Below are positions 29,727-42,819 of a stretch of DNA of 64,000 bases, one piece after another. The notes under the pieces are model-generated. The model was not told where the DNA came from and did not search any database. It saw nothing but the letters and a program-made list of their open reading frames with translations. Location: contig CM055100.1 of assembly GCA_029204225.1 (NCBI GenBank), forward strand, positions 55,571,278-55,635,277, given 5' to 3'. Origin of the DNA: Diphasiastrum complanatum. Its lineage: Eukaryota > Streptophyta > Lycopodiopsida > Lycopodiales > Lycopodiaceae. A program made the position numbers and the translations under genes. Each line of letters opens with the position of its first letter. Within the stretch, counting starts at the first letter, position 1.

Positions 29727-30599
29727 GCCAAATGCTTTTGCTAGCATCTTCTGTCCACTTTTTGTTTGCTATTTTTAGTTCTGTTGTTGTGAATTGCCTA
29801 GTGATGTTAGTGGCTGTTTTGTGAAAGTTTTCTTGTTTTCTTTAGCTGTTTGAGATAAGTTGAATATATGTGTGTGTGGGCATATCATTAAACTTCCCAT
29901 CCCCCACAAAACATAGGTAAAAAAATAGTCTATAAATTGTTCAAAACCTACTGTGAAAGGCCTTATAGAAAGCTGACTGTGTGAGGAGAGAGCAAGCTAC
30001 CAACAGATTTTTAGGCTTTCAAAGAATATTTTTGGACCCGAAGTTCAACATCTAAGTTCGCCTATTTCATCACTGAACAGCAGGATTTTTTACATAATAT
30101 CAAGGAGGTGAACTCAGAACATAAATTTTGAAAAAATAAAAAGGGAATCCACTCATAAACTTGTTGGATGCCTAGCTGTGAAAACATGTTGTCTACCCTT
30201 GCCTACTTCAGTATAGGGCCATTTTTACCTACAAAAATCTCAGTCCAGAGGGCGAACTCAGACTCTAAGCTCTATTCTTGAAACTTGAGCCCAAAGATCT
30301 ATAAGTTTTTGCCTCTGCAGCCTCAGTACCATCAGACCTTGATTCACCTCTTAACCACTACAAGATCTGCCTAACACTAGAACACAGCCAAGTCAACGAA
30401 CTCAGATCCAAAAAATCCACTACAGTACATCCAAAAGTCTTGGAACTTTGATTTTTGCACTTTCAGGCCTGACAGAAGGACATTTGATCTCGCCCATAAC
30501 TTCACGATTTTACATATTGTATCCAGGGCAAGTACAGAGGACCTCCTATCATTCCCCAAGTGCAACTCAAAGATCATATATGTATTAGTCTGACTCAAG
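29727..30599 (+). other. Leader of the Athila/Tat-like element
   Basis: About 870 bp between primer site and gag with no recognisable coding content, as is usual for long plant gypsy leaders. The gag N-terminus may be lost at its end. Confidence 0.4.
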
Positions 30600-32130
30600 A
30601 TGAGAAAGGATGAGAGGGTACGAGATTACATTGAACGCCTCAAACGTCTTAAGAATGAATGCCCCGCTTACTTAGCAACCGACCAGGCCATGCTGATATG
30701 GTTCATGGTTGGCCTTCCGAAATCAATTAGACATGAACTGAGGCCACTTGAATCCTATGCTATCTTACGTGATGTCATGGATGATGCCATCTGAGAGGAA
30801 GACGAGGGTTCAAATGAGGAATATGAGCCCCAACGTTCAAGGGTCACTATTGTTGACCAAGCTCCGAGATCCCATGATGAAAGAAACTCACCCAACATGG
30901 TTCATGGTTGGCCTTCCGAAATCAATTAGACTTGAACTGAGACCACTTGAATCCTATGCTATCTTACGTGATGTCATGGATGATGCCATCTGAGAGGAAG
31001 ACGAGGGTTCAAATGAGGAATATGAGCCCCAATGTTCAAGGGTCACTATTGTTGGCCAGGCTTCGAGATCCCATGATGAAGGAAACTCATCCAACGTAGC
31101 CACTCAATTGCTACTACAACAATTAGACACCATGAATAAAGATCTGCTTGCATCTATAACCCGAGGGTACAGGCCTTGGCAAGGCAGTATCAATGGAGAA
31201 TACAATAACAAGGTCCTCATATCACTAGCTATTAGAGAGCAACATTCCAACAAACACCCCAATAATGTCTAGCATTTTTGGACCTAATAACACTACACCA
31301 ACCTTAGTTGTGAGACAACCTGGCCCACAAATGAATCACCAGATCATTCTAGCGAATTTTTTCTTGACTAGACAAGATCCTCAAACCCAGATAGATTTCA
31401 GCTTGAAAAACGTATTCATGCTCGAAGAGGAATGATTTTCTTGTCTCTATGTTGATGGAACCGAAGCTGCAGTATATCCTTTATTCACTGGCCAACAATG
31501 CTTTTACGAAGGAAGAGGGTCCATCGACTGTTGTGGATGTGGTGAAAACCACCGCATAGTCGAGTGCCCATATAAAGGCACATATAATCCCATTTGTAAA
31601 GAGTGTGGCCATGGTCATTGTTATAAAGATTGTCCATCTCGACTAGTGGAGACACAAGTAGAGACACTTGCCCAAAGACTAAAGGAACCCCCAGTTGTAG
31701 AGAGAGTATTGGATGATGAACATACCCGACCCCATACGATAAGCCACTATACTCGATCTACTGGTCTTGGAGAATACTTGAATCCACAAAAGGAGATGAA
31801 ACAATACCTCAAAGTACGAGAGTGGATTCAACTGGAGCAAGCCAAAGCTCCAATCGGTGACCTCAATTGTCGAATAGAACCTATGGACTCAACCAAACCT
31901 TCATTCACATCTTTAGAATCAAAGGGAGTGGGATCGAAGCCTTGACCGCCTTGTTATCCAGCCAAATCACCATCCCTTTAGACGATGTGCTGAAAAACTC
32001 AAAGCCTTTAAGACAAGCCTTGACCACCTGGTTAGGAGCTAAGGATGCACCCAAAGAATCTTCCTTGAGCAAAAGTAGTGATGATGACCAGATTGTAATG
32101 GCAATAGGTGCCGCTTGGGCTCCTAGGTGA
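30600..32130 (+). pseudogene. Ty3/gypsy (Athila/Tat-like) gag region
   Basis: The gag helix region ERVRDYIERLKRLKNECPAY with WFMVGLPKSIRHELRPLES starts at 30600. It is followed by a tandem duplication that breaks the frame. Further on (31530-31640) two knuckles appear, CCGCGENHRIVEC and CKECGHGHCYKDC, both CX2CX3HX4C, the spacing I associate with Athila-type gag. After 31870 a stretch IPLDDVLKNSKPLRQALTTW resembles the segment before the protease in such elements. Several stops and frameshifts occur. Protease, RT and integrase are not found downstream. Confidence 0.75.
30698..31095 (+). repeat. 199-bp tandem duplication in gag
   Basis: Two nearly identical 199-bp units start with ATGGTTCATGGTTGGCC at 30698 and 30897. 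The period is not a multiple of three, so it shifts the gag frame. Confidence 0.93.
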
Positions 32131-34589
32131 GTTTGAGCATAAAATGAATTTTTAATATAAAAATTCTCCTAAAATATAATCTATTTTGTTTTGTTTTTTT
32201 TTTTCAATAATTTGAATGCCTTGCCTAAGGAAAAGCTTCTTGTAATATATCATCCACCTTCTTATATGTAGCCATGCAATTGTTTTGAAGATTGAAAACT
32301 AAACTTTATTGTTCATCACTTTCTTTCTTTTTTCATTTTCTCACTTAAGACCAACTTCACGTTGTCCATAAAACTCAGCAACATGAAAAGTGTATAGCTA
32401 TAGATAGCACAACCTTCCATTTCCACGGATTAAATTTTTTTGTATGGTTTCTTAGTTTAATTAATTTGGAATCATCAATGTTTACTAGATGAGGTTAGTA
32501 GAGGATTCAAAACCAATACTTGAAAAACAAAAATTTGACATAAATGGAAATGCCATCTTCAAAGTATAGTTCTTAAGGGATCAAAATTGATTTGAAATCG
32601 ATTCAACAATCAAGCCCTTGCCACACCCTTCCATAGAACCCTAAAAACATTTCAATTCGCCAAAACATTTTAGGAAATAGAAAGAAATAGATTTAAAATC
32701 AATATTGTTGCTAACAAGAATAGAAAAACATAGTAGCCTTGATTAGACTCCATTTGTGATATGCCTAGCTTTAGTATATCCAACTTTTGTTTTTTCAAAA
32801 GAGCAATGCACTATTCATGAATGACGCTCTATTTTCATCTCAAAAGTGAAAGGTGACAAGCAGCAATTATGACTTATTTTTGTGTGCAAAGCATCTCTTG
32901 CAAGATTAACAGACAGTCTTTGGAGTGGGACACCAAGTAGAGAGATTAGGGCAAAGAGCTTGATCATGTGGTCTTGAAAATCTCTTTTCAAAATGTTAAG
33001 GGCTAGTTGTGGCACTAAGTATAACCTTTTCTAAGGCATGATTTCATGCATCAACAATGATGGTTGGAACTTGATCTAAGCATTTGTGCATTTGCAATTT
33101 CAAAATAGCTTCTAATTGCTTAAAATTAAAGAAACCATTTTCTTAATGAAATAACATTTATTCAAAAAGGTCTTTTCTATGTTTATTCTACAAGTTTGGA
33201 AAGAAGAGGTTTGATTTTAGTGTTCTGTGATAGGTCAATTCAAACTACTCAAAATATTTCAAACTGATTTCTAATTGATTTCAAATTGCAAATCAAGGAT
33301 GAAGACACATGTGACAATACAATAATAGATCCCAAGCCCGCCCTTATAATCTTGAATACTTCAAAAAATCTCTAGTTGATATTTTCACACACACCACCTT
33401 CACAAACATTGAGGACAAACATTGAGGATGATGTTTGTATTGGTAAGCAAAGTTAAGCTCACTTTGTATAGTCAAAGTGAGGCTTGACTTTCTAGTTACA
33501 ACTCTTTCAAATGTGGTTGTTGGTGAGGCCTTGATTGTGCCTATAATTATGGAATAAAGTGCTAATTGCTTGTGCAAATATGCATAGAGCCTATAGGATT
33601 GGATGAACCAATAAACACCTTGATTTTTTGGTTTGTTTTGTGGTAATTTCGTGTTTTGGAGCTCTAAGAGCTACTTCATACGAGGCCTTCTTAGTAGCAA
33701 GGTTATAGATCATAGTTTGATTGATGTTACTTTTTTTTTCATCCATCACTGATGTGATACCTTTATGTGTTTACAGCTATAAATCACAAGCATCTTGCTT
33801 ATCAATTGAGCTTAAATGGGAGTGAATCATATCCTATTCAATCTCTAGACAAGTAGTATTTTTCTTTATCTAAACTCTAAAATTGAAGATGACTATGAAC
33901 TTGTTCCTAGAGTTGATCATCAAGGTAATACTATCAATAGGCATTTGATGAAGCTGAAAGGTAGCTAAAGGTGAGAACATCAATCTAAAAAGGCAAAAAG
34001 TGATCTATTTTTAATGTAAATAATTCCTCTTAAAATGATAGATATATGGGAAAAGTGACTAAAAACCTTTGAAGTTCAGTCCTTTTCTGAAAATGAACCT
34101 CAAATAAAGAGTAATGAGATACTTGTTGCCTACAAGCATAACTTACTACTTATAGTGCAATGCATACCTCATAAAATGTGCAATGGAACTAGAACCAACA
34201 TTCTCTAGTAACAAGCAAGAAGAAACTAGCTAAGTGATAACAAAGTTCAAAGTTAAACTTGCACATTAATGGAATATTTTTTGGAAGGAATTTGGTACAA
34301 TATCTAGAGCAAATTACATTAAGGATATATTTTGCCAAAAATATGTTCATCACCTCAAGGAATTGTCGAACAAGAGCATCTTATACTGATTGGAAACAAC
34401 TCCAAGTCTTTATAGAAGGGCCAATAAAAGACCACTACCATTGTTACCAAAAACAATTTTTCTAAAAAGAAAGTTTGAATGATTCTGATTCCAATTTTTA
34501 CAGCAATTGTGAATGCTGATTTTGATTTCGCTGCATGACATTCTTAAATATGTGATAGTACTTTCAATCCAAGCTCAAAAAATATATAT
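32131..34589. other. 2.4 kb AT-rich DNA, nothing recognised
   Basis: Only short frames without motifs; no repeat stands out to the eye. Confidence 0.5.
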
Positions 34590-34629
34590 GGACTTCAGTC
34601 TCGTGAAGGCCGGAAGTTGCACTCAGGAT

Positions 34630-34703
<74 letters not shown>

Positions 34704-36545
34704 TTTCTTCAAAAATCTTTCATCTTGTTTGAAACCAAATCAAAGAACATATTTTATCAAGAAAACATTCATATTGTCGCACCCCATAATGATCAAAAAG
34801 CATTAAGTATACAATTCTTGACAAAGTGAAGATGCTTAGGAGTTCACTATAGGAAAGTTTATAAAGCCTACCCACATAACAAAGATGGAGGCAAACTTTT
34901 GGTTTCCATTGAGCTGAAAATACAAAATCTTGATGATTACATTTCAATAAATCCTTCATCTTCTCTATTACAAAACTAAATTGTTGAGAGCACCACTCAG
35001 CCATATTGAACTCTGATGGATTGGTGTCTGATTATCCAAGCATATACTACCCAAATTTCAAGCTAGATCAAAAACTCTGATGTTATTATGTTGTCAAAAG
35101 CCGATTACCCAAATGAGGGCCCTCTTCACCAGTGAGAGCCATTGATCAAGCTCAAAGATTCCTTGCTCTAAGCTCAAAGAATCAGTTTGCTCTTCCATGT
35201 ATGGTAAAAATCACTGGGAGTCTACATCTCAAGGAGCTAGACAACAAGAAGTGCAAGCTCCTTGTCATGTCTCCTAGAACAATGAAACTCGTTGTCAATC
35301 AACTTCCCTGTTCTAGCTAATATGTCAAAGTCTAGACAGCACAAATCTCATCCATATATTTTTATTTCTATGGATCAATTTTTTTACTCCCAAGGGCCCA
35401 GCTGGGCTCAAGATTGACAACATAACTTTCATCTTGCTCGGAACCAAATGCTTCTCACATGGTAGACCAATATCAACTAGTAATACTTCAAAGAACATTT
35501 TCGATAAGGATAAAATGTACACAGCAGTGCCCCAAATTGATCAGGAAGCGACAAGTATACTTCTGGACAAAGCAAAGGATGCTAAGGAATTCACTATAGA
35601 AAAACCACTTAAGACCTAACAACATCAACAAAGCTGGAGGCAGGCTTTTGATTTCCCTTATATTAAAAAGGTAAAACTTTATCTTTTATATTTCAATGAA
35701 ACCCTAATAGTAGCCTATTTCCTTTCTTATCTATTATTTTCGATTCTTAAGAACCCCACTTCAACCATACCTAACTCTAATGGGTTTGTGTCTCATTTTT
35801 CGAGTGTATAGTATGCAAACTTCAGACTTGATCAACAACTCTAGTGTTACTATTTTAGTTACGTGAACAGTACCCCATATGAGGGGACTCCTCACTAGTG
35901 ACAGCCATTAATCAAGCTCAAACATCCCTTGATCTTAGCTCAAAGACACACCTTGCTCATCTATCAAATCCTTTTTTTTGGTAATGGGAAAAACAAACTG
36001 CTTTCATTCAAATCCCTCTTTCAAGTCCTTGCTGTGTCTCCAAGAACAACGGAACTCAATTGTTATTTACTTCCCCTATTAGAACTACTAGGTCAAACTC
36101 TAAATAGCACAATTCTTAATAATGGACCAATGTCCAAATCTTTTGACATATATAGATTGCAGACTTGATAAATTAGGTCATATGGTGTAAAGTTGCACTC
36201 GAGAATGGAAACATAGCTTTTATCTTGTTCAGAACCAAAGGCTTCTCACAATCTAGACCAATATCAACTAGTACTACTTCAAAGAATATTTTTAATCAAG
36301 TAAATTCAATGTCGCGCCCCAAATTGATCAAAGAGCGATAAGCGAAATGACAAAGCAAAGGATGCTAAGGAGTTCACTATAGGACACCATATAGAACCTA
36401 CCAACATGAAAAAAGCTGGAGGCAAACTTTTGGTTTCCTTTGTATTCAAAGAATGCAAATCTTGATCTCTTTCGTTTCGATACACCACTAAAAGTAGCTT
36501 GTTTTCTTTCTATGTCACACATCACCTTTGACACCACTCAACCAT
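34590..36545. repeat. Tandem array of degenerate ~0.77-kb units
   Basis: Two full units and one partial unit. Landmarks recur in order: a CCCC-AAATTGATCA-like block at about 34775, 35527 and 36313, followed each time by GGATGCTAAGGAGTTCACTA-like sequence and by a GGAGGCAAACTTTTGGTTTC-like block. GAGCCATTGATCAAGCTCAAA recurs at about 35137 and 35904. Similarity is moderate, with many indels. The array shows no coding capacity I recognise. Confidence 0.8.
34632..34698. repeat. (CT)n microsatellite inside the first tandem unit
   Basis: 67 bp of CT repeat. It is absent from the corresponding place in the later units, so it expanded or inserted after the array formed. Confidence 0.93.
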
Positions 36546-36564
36546 AATTCCCACGAGTCAGGGT

Positions 36565-37010
36565 TATTTTTTGATGCAGCCAGTACACATAGGATCTGAA
36601 TCTAGCCACGTTGAACCCTTAACCCTCAACCCTCAATCTAGACAAGAGAGTGATAAACTATAAACTCCATTGGTGCTCGAGATGCTTTTTATCGGACCTT
36701 GGTAGAAGATAAACCGAAAATCCTGTCAGAACTCAAAAAGCTTCTTATCGGAACCTCAGTAGCGTTATCAATCAAAAAATGTTTTAACTGCAGCCACTAT
36801 GCATTGAATATGACTCTAGACCCATTACCTAAACGACGATAAGAGAATGATACGCATCATCAGGATAAACTCTAAAACTTGTCGAAACTCAAAAAGCTCT
36901 TTATTAAAACCATCGTCGTCATTTAGGGTTGTCTTTATTCCAACCAGAATGTTCTGGATATGAATGTCGTGAACAATAGACCATAAACCCTTCCCCTAAG
37001 CCTCGTTAAG
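36565..37010. repeat. Degenerate ~0.17-0.21-kb tandem units
   Basis: GCAGCCA-TA-ACA-TG-AT-TGA-TCTAG-like starts occur at about 36577, 36787 and 36955. ACTCAAAAAGCTTCTTATCG (36730) is echoed by ACTCAAAAAGCTCTTTATTA (36894). A CCCTTAACCCTCAACCCTCA stretch lies near 36616. Confidence 0.45.
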
Positions 37011-37191
37011 ATGACAAGCAGGCACATAATCACAACAGAAACTATGCGCAGAAGCATATACATCTTCAAAACTTTGCAGCAGTAAGCCAATACTCTAAAG
37101 AGAAATCAATGATCACAAAGGTGACGAGATGTCTACACTTAAAACTCTCAACAGTAACATTTCTGGAAAAAATTACACTATCAATTCTCTG

Positions 37192-37513
37192 TCATGACTC
37201 ATTATCTGGCTTAGCTTCGAGATTTCTTAAACTAAGCATTAATATGTTTTCTTGTGATCTTTTCTCATTCATTAGTACGGGATAACCTGAGCTGATTGCT
37301 ATTCCGAAGACAGTGAAGTAAAAGGAGCAAAGAGCTGGGAAATGGGATGACAGTGAAGCCCTGGACAGCGTCCGGAAATACGAAGAGCGCAGCTCGGCGA
37401 TGTTCTGGATCTCCACGAAGCCGCAAAATGGATCGCAGGAGGGGGCGAATGCGAGAGAGAGAGAGAGAATAAAAGAAACAGTAGAGAGGAGGATAGATAG
37501 GGTTTAGGGTTTA
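37192..37513 (-). promoter_or_regulatory. Telo-box and CT-rich leader of an unidentified minus-strand transcript
   Basis: On the minus strand TAAACCCTAAACCCT (37513-37499) is a double telo-box, common upstream of plant translation and ribosome genes. A CT-rich leader and GC-rich possible coding sequence follow (open frame 37192-37416, starting at a GTG codon: IQNIAELRSSYFRTLSRAS). I do not recognise the peptide, and no ATG starts it. It could be a first exon, a non-coding RNA leader or a relic. Confidence 0.35.
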
Positions 37514-38429
37514 TTCCAAAAGCAGCAAGGCCTTCACTTTGCAAGCTCCAATGCCCTTCACATGCCTATCTTCCTTTCAAATTTTCTATGCAATGGCCTA
37601 GTGACATACACCCCTTATGAATGATGTAAGCGAGGTGAGAGGGTTAGAGGCAATCTTTGACGTCAAGAACACGTCAACCTGATGCTTTCACATGGATCCA
37701 TAGAGAGGCTAACTCGTGCCTCTCCAACCATTTATCTTCTCTTCTCACTTGGGAGATCTCCAACCTTCTTGACCTGTTCAACAAGTTACGCGGAATTTGG
37801 GACGGCGGACCTTTGGCTAGTATATCTACTATGGCAGATTAAGTGGTTCACCAATAAGAATGGGTGAAATGCATGGAAAATGGGTGATGAAATGTGAGCA
37901 TGGGTGGTGTGCTCCAAGGAAGGGATGACATAACGATGGGTTATGGGTTACACGTGAAGAGGCCTTTAGCAGCAACCTAACCCATTCTTCCCGTCAACCC
38001 CTTGAGGAGTAAACAAATATGAATCTTTTGAAGAGACCAGCAATTTGGGCTTCACAAGTGGGGGAGTGGGGTATTTTTACACCAATCACATAGCAACACG
38101 AAGAAGCAATGGCGCCACTCTACCCCTCCGCATCTCCACAACACTACAAATTGTACATACTGGGTGTGAGAACATCCAAGCACATGGAAAGCATTTTTCT
38201 CTTCCACTCGTGGATCATCGAAGTGGAGCTTGAGTTGTGCATGCATTGTTCGTAGGTAAACATGTATTTGAGATGTTACAACAATCTCATTAGGGCTAGA
38301 TAGAACTTTGAAAATTACCCTAATCACACGATCAAGATCTTTAGAAATATTGTTTCTTAATGTACAAGAACCATGATCCAAGTCGTGGCCATGAACTATG
38401 TTCAATCCGAGTCCATATACTTATTTGAA
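37514..38429. other. Non-coding, no recognised feature
   Basis: Short frames only; base composition varies, but I find no motif. Confidence 0.4.
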
Positions 38430-38700
38430 ATGCAACTCCCTGCCCTTGTTTGTATGTGTCTCCATGCCCCTGCCTACATTGTGACTTTTTGCCCCTGACT
38501 AAAATGTGAGTACTTGCCTTAAATGAAACTCTCTACCTAGACACCACTCCTTATACCTCTTTCTAAAATGGGACTCCCTATTTCCTACTCCCTAGATGTG
38601 ACTATCTTGCCCTATCCAAAATGTGACTCCATGCCCTTGCCCAAAATGTGGCTCCCTGCCAAAAAGGCGACTCCCTATCACTGCCTAAAATGCAACTCGA
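38430..38700. repeat. Minisatellite, ~25-bp degenerate unit
   Basis: About eleven units related to ATGTGACTCCATGCCCTTGC plus a few A. Unit length varies from about 19 to 28 bp, and similarity is highest at about 38590-38690. Confidence 0.8.
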
Positions 38701-39129
38701 ACTTGTTTCAATTTGTTAATTTCCAGAAACTTGAACTAGGTTCAAGTTGTTCAGTTCCAAAAATTGTTTTTACTAAATTATGTTTTATAGTGATGTGCAT
38801 ACATTTCTTTTATCTTTCAAATCTCTAATTAGTCAATAAGTGTTTGTCCTAAGCCACTTAATCATTGTATACTAGGACCCAACCATCCATGCATAAAAAA
38901 CTTCTTGCTAATTTCATTTTCTTTGAAGGATATTAAAACATAAACTTCCAAAAATTTATGAGGTCTTTAAAAGCACATTCTTAATATAAGTTTTTTAGTT
39001 TTTGTTGTACAATCTATGAATTTAATAGAATTTCCAATCATATACCATCGTTGTCTTGTTAAAGAATTGTATACCATCGTTGAGCATTCTTAAACTTGGA
39101 AAAAAATTGTCAATTTGAAACTAGAAGTG
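38701..39129. other. AT-rich spacer, nothing recognised
   Basis: No gene or repeat seen. The 5' boundary of the next copia element cannot be placed. Confidence 0.4.
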
Positions 39130-40232
39130 AATCACGAATCTTGACTCTATGAGGCTTAAAATGGATTCTTGAACAATCAATGCATAAAAAGCTTTCACAA
39201 ATAGCTCATGTAGCTTATTGTTTCAACTCCAAAGAGGCATGGGACATTCTTACTAGTCTATACGAAACGATAGATGTATCGACTCGTCTCTTCTTGAGAA
39301 AGAAGTTCCTATCACTCAAGATGAGTGAAGCAACCTCAGTCACTAATCATCTAAATGAATTCAAATAGCTACTCAATCAGTTAGTTGCAATAGGTTCGCC
39401 AGTATCATACGAAGATGCTAACATGTCTCTTTTGTCCAGTCTTCCTCCCTCTTACGACAATCTAGCATTGCTACTTAGCAATGCTCTTGACCTATCTCTA
39501 CAAAAGATGACAACAAGTTTATTACAACAAGAAGTAAGAAGGAAAAGCTTATCTACGTCAAATTCGAAGTCAATCGCTCTTTATTCGAATAAGCAAGAGC
39601 TCCAGAAGAAGAAATCTTCGAAGGATAAGAAGATAAAATACAAGCAAACTGATTCATACCAACAATCACAACAGCACAATCGACAACATCAAAAGCCTAA
39701 GACCAGACTCTTTTGAAAGTATTGCAAGAGAACCAATCACGACATCAAAGATTGTCGAGTACTCAAGCACAATGAAGCAAAGAAGAAGATGCAGCAGGAT
39801 GGAGGATTTGATTCTGCCATAACCTCTCATGAAGACCTAACTCTGCTAATGATACAAGACGAACCCATTAGAGATGCATTGGATTGGTATCTCGATTCTA
39901 GTGATTCTCAGCACATGACTTCATGTAAGTCCTTATTCGAAGACCTCACACCAGCATATTCAAAGTATGTCTACTTTGGTGTCTCAAGTGCACTGCATAT
40001 TGAAGGCAAAGGATCTATACGCCTTTATCTTCCAAATGGTAAATTGACCTTGATCAAGGATGTACTTTACGCACCCAAACTGACCAAAAAGTATTGTCAT
40101 TCAACAAGCTCATTGATCAGGGCTGCAGAGCCTTGTTCAATTCAAAACAATGTGCCATTTTGGATAAGAATTGTAAAGAAGTCTTATCTGCAAACAGAGA
40201 AGGTAATTTGTAGGATCCTAGGAGTTAAGCTT
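39130..40232 (+). pseudogene. Ty1/copia gag and protease, pol deleted
   Basis: Gag helices: KEAWDILTSLYETIDVSTRL, FLSLKMSEATSVTNHLNEFK and LLSSLPPSYDNLALLLSNAL. A knuckle region KYCKRTNHDIKDC has lost its first cysteine to a TGA (about 39713-39715). The protease motif reads WYLDSSDSQHMTS where DSGAS-HMT is expected, so the active site is altered. It continues to KDVLYAPKLTKK, the usual end of protease, and then passes directly to a polypurine tract. Integrase, RT and RNase H are deleted. Confidence 0.85.
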
Positions 40233-40300
40233 AAGGGGGAGTGTTGGAATTAAGCTTCACTCCAACACACCCGAATTCGAGTCATTCGAGTTTGACACTT
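40233..40300 (+). mobile_element. Copia polypurine tract and LTR start
   Basis: AAGGGGGAG (40233-40241) is followed by TGTTGGAATTAAGC at 40242, a typical copia LTR start. Only the first part of the LTR is recognisable. Confidence 0.7.
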
Positions 40301-42254
40301 TTCACTTGATGAAAGAAAAGCAACTATGCAATAATGTGCTGTTGTCATTTTAACATCAACCAATTAAAAACAAACTTACGAAAAGAGAGCTCCACAAAAT
40401 CAGAGAAAGAAGTGGAATAAAAAATGCCTAATGTGATATGAATGGAGGATATTGAAATGCAAAACGGATCTATATCAATAAGGTTTGTTCGAATGATTGT
40501 GACACCATGGACAAAATCATATCTATTTTTGATAGCCTTTGTAGCAATATCAAACAAACATTCCGTTTTTTAATTTCTAAGTTTCGCCACTTCTAGCCAA
40601 CTACGACATTTTGAAGATAGATATTTCAAAAACTTCAGAGGTGGAACTACATTTTTCCTCCAAATAATGCCATTTTTGTGGAGTTTTTCTCAAGTCTTTA
40701 ACAAAATATTGTTTGATGGCATATTTAAAAATTCTTTCATCTTTGACTCTTGCACGAAACAATTTTTGTTTTCGATGATCAACATAATCCAATAGAAAAA
40801 AGTGAATAGATCCATCGATTAGTCCATCAAAGAGAAGAGACGTCTTTCCTCTTCAATCATTGAACAAGTCGTAATAAATGAGCTTTCACAAAAAAACAAA
40901 CAAATAAAAAGTAATATATTAAGCTTAACTAAATATTATAGTACAGTTTTTTTTTTTAATGATAATAAATAAAACTCACCTAATATAATTGACATCTCAG
41001 TTGGATTGCTTCTTAAATCACTATAACTATTTCGTAACCTTTCTAGCCTCCATAATTGACAAAAAAATTTCTCATTACTTCCAATTTTCATCTTTCAAAT
41101 AAACTCAATTATATACTTCTTTTGGATCATTTCTTTTCAAAACATTACTCAGCATGCTTCTAAAATTCTACACAATATAAATAAAGATACATCAGTTATT
41201 CTATAACAATCATTTGGAAAAAACTTTAGTAGTAGTAACTATAAGAATCATAAGTGAAGATAAGAAATTGCACATTCCAATCTTCAAGAGCTTGTTCACC
41301 TTTTTCGTGGCATTTGGGATGATCCAATGATTTCCACTGCATTCTTGCTTGTAACAAATGCTCCATGTATGAGCTCTTCAACTTTCACTTTTTAATATCT
41401 CATTTAGCGCTCTTGATATAGCAACACAATTAACAGGTCAAATCAAATGGCTCAAGATATGTGATTTTCGACTTTGATAGTATTTTTTCAAAATATGTCC
41501 ATTTTCAAATTTTTCACCTTGGTTGGACAACAACACTAAATATTCTTAGTAGCCTCGATCAACTATTTAAAAGTGAATATCTGATTTATGTACATCTTTA
41601 ATTTTCTATACTTGCACCAATAGAATTGAAACATCTTCTTTTCTACAAAATGGAATTGATCCACTGGTGCAGATATGCTTCCAAGTGTTTGTGAAAAGAA
41701 AGCAACCATAATACTATAGTACTTTGAAGAGTCTAAAATTGTATTGAGGAGGAGGCAAAGAACACTTTTCAACCAGCATGTTTGCAATCATTTTTATCCC
41801 AAGAGGATAACAATGCTCATATTTCATCAATTTGAGTATAGACGTTTTTAGAAAATCAGGTTCACTTGAACCCCCATTGTGCCAAACGTCTTGGTGGAGG
41901 CGCATCTACTATATTTTCAAGCACCTTCTCTTTTGAAAATATTTTTCTTTTGTTTTTTTGTTGGTACAACATCTTCATCGATATTATTTCATCGATCATA
42001 GTAGCACTCTTTTTTCTTCTCGACAAAGTAAGTTTTTTTTTTTTTATTTCCTTTTCCAAAATTTGGTGTTTTCTTGTCTTATTTGTTGAAAATTCAGTAA
42101 AAAGACTCCAATAAATGTTTGAAATGATGGAGAAAGCACCTTGAATGGATCCAATTGAGATCCTATAGCAAAAACACCAACCAATTTAGTGTTTCCTAGC
42201 TTCACCTTGGCTTGAACTCCACTTTAAGGCTCAAATTCTTGCAATATCCTTCAC
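40301..42254. other. AT-rich DNA, nothing recognised
   Basis: Several minus-strand frames of 60-74 codons (40345-40792, 41563-42059) lie near one another but show no domain. They could be exons of a degenerate gene, but I cannot support it. Confidence 0.35.
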
Positions 42255-42790
42255 ACGTGTGAAAGTACGGACTGCCACAGGCAGAGTACTGTACCTTAAC
42301 TTGCTAATCAATCCCACAATTGCAAATTGTTCAACACAAATAGCAAATATCAAGCATATGAATCACCAACAACATTGGTAGATGGAAAACCAAATTTATA
42401 CTCATAATTTGATGGAAAAACCATCACATATTTATACATTAGTAGCTCGGATCTGAGCCTTTTAGGGCTTCTATGAACTCATCATAACCTAACCCTAACA
42501 TCTAACCTGATTGATGATTGGATCCACCCTAATTAGGGGTCTTGATATTGAGATCCAAAAACAATGAAAAGCGTGCTATTTTTGGGTCCTACTTTCTCTC
42601 TACCCTATCTAAGCACTTTTTGGCCTTATTCAAAGGTGCCATTACAAAGTAGGATGTGGAATAAATCTTTGGAAAAGCATCCTATTCTATTTGGAATGTG
42701 TGGCATCCAATTACATGGCCATCTTGCCAATTACAATACATATGACCAAAATTGGTCCAAACTATCTTGTGAATTTTAACACTCCTCCTC
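42255..42790 (-). mobile_element. Ty1/copia 3' LTR and polypurine tract
   Basis: On the minus strand GAGGAGGAG (42790-42782) precedes TGTTAAAATTCAC at 42781, the LTR start after the RNase H stop. A TATA-like GTATAAATATG lies near 42437. The far end is uncertain; I placed it near the TTCACACGTGTGAAA motif, also seen in the LTR at 3115-3438. Confidence 0.6.
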
Positions 42791-42819
42791 ACAACTAGTT
42801 TGGATCTAGCATAGATCTA

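Noticed and set aside
36611-36640. Interstitial telomere (CCCTTAA CCCTCAA CCCTCAA)
   Set aside because: Only three imperfect units within a degenerate repeat; too short to call telomeric.
38430-38700. CRISPR-like array
   Set aside because: Units are adjacent and degenerate without unique spacers, and the genome is eukaryotic; it is a minisatellite.
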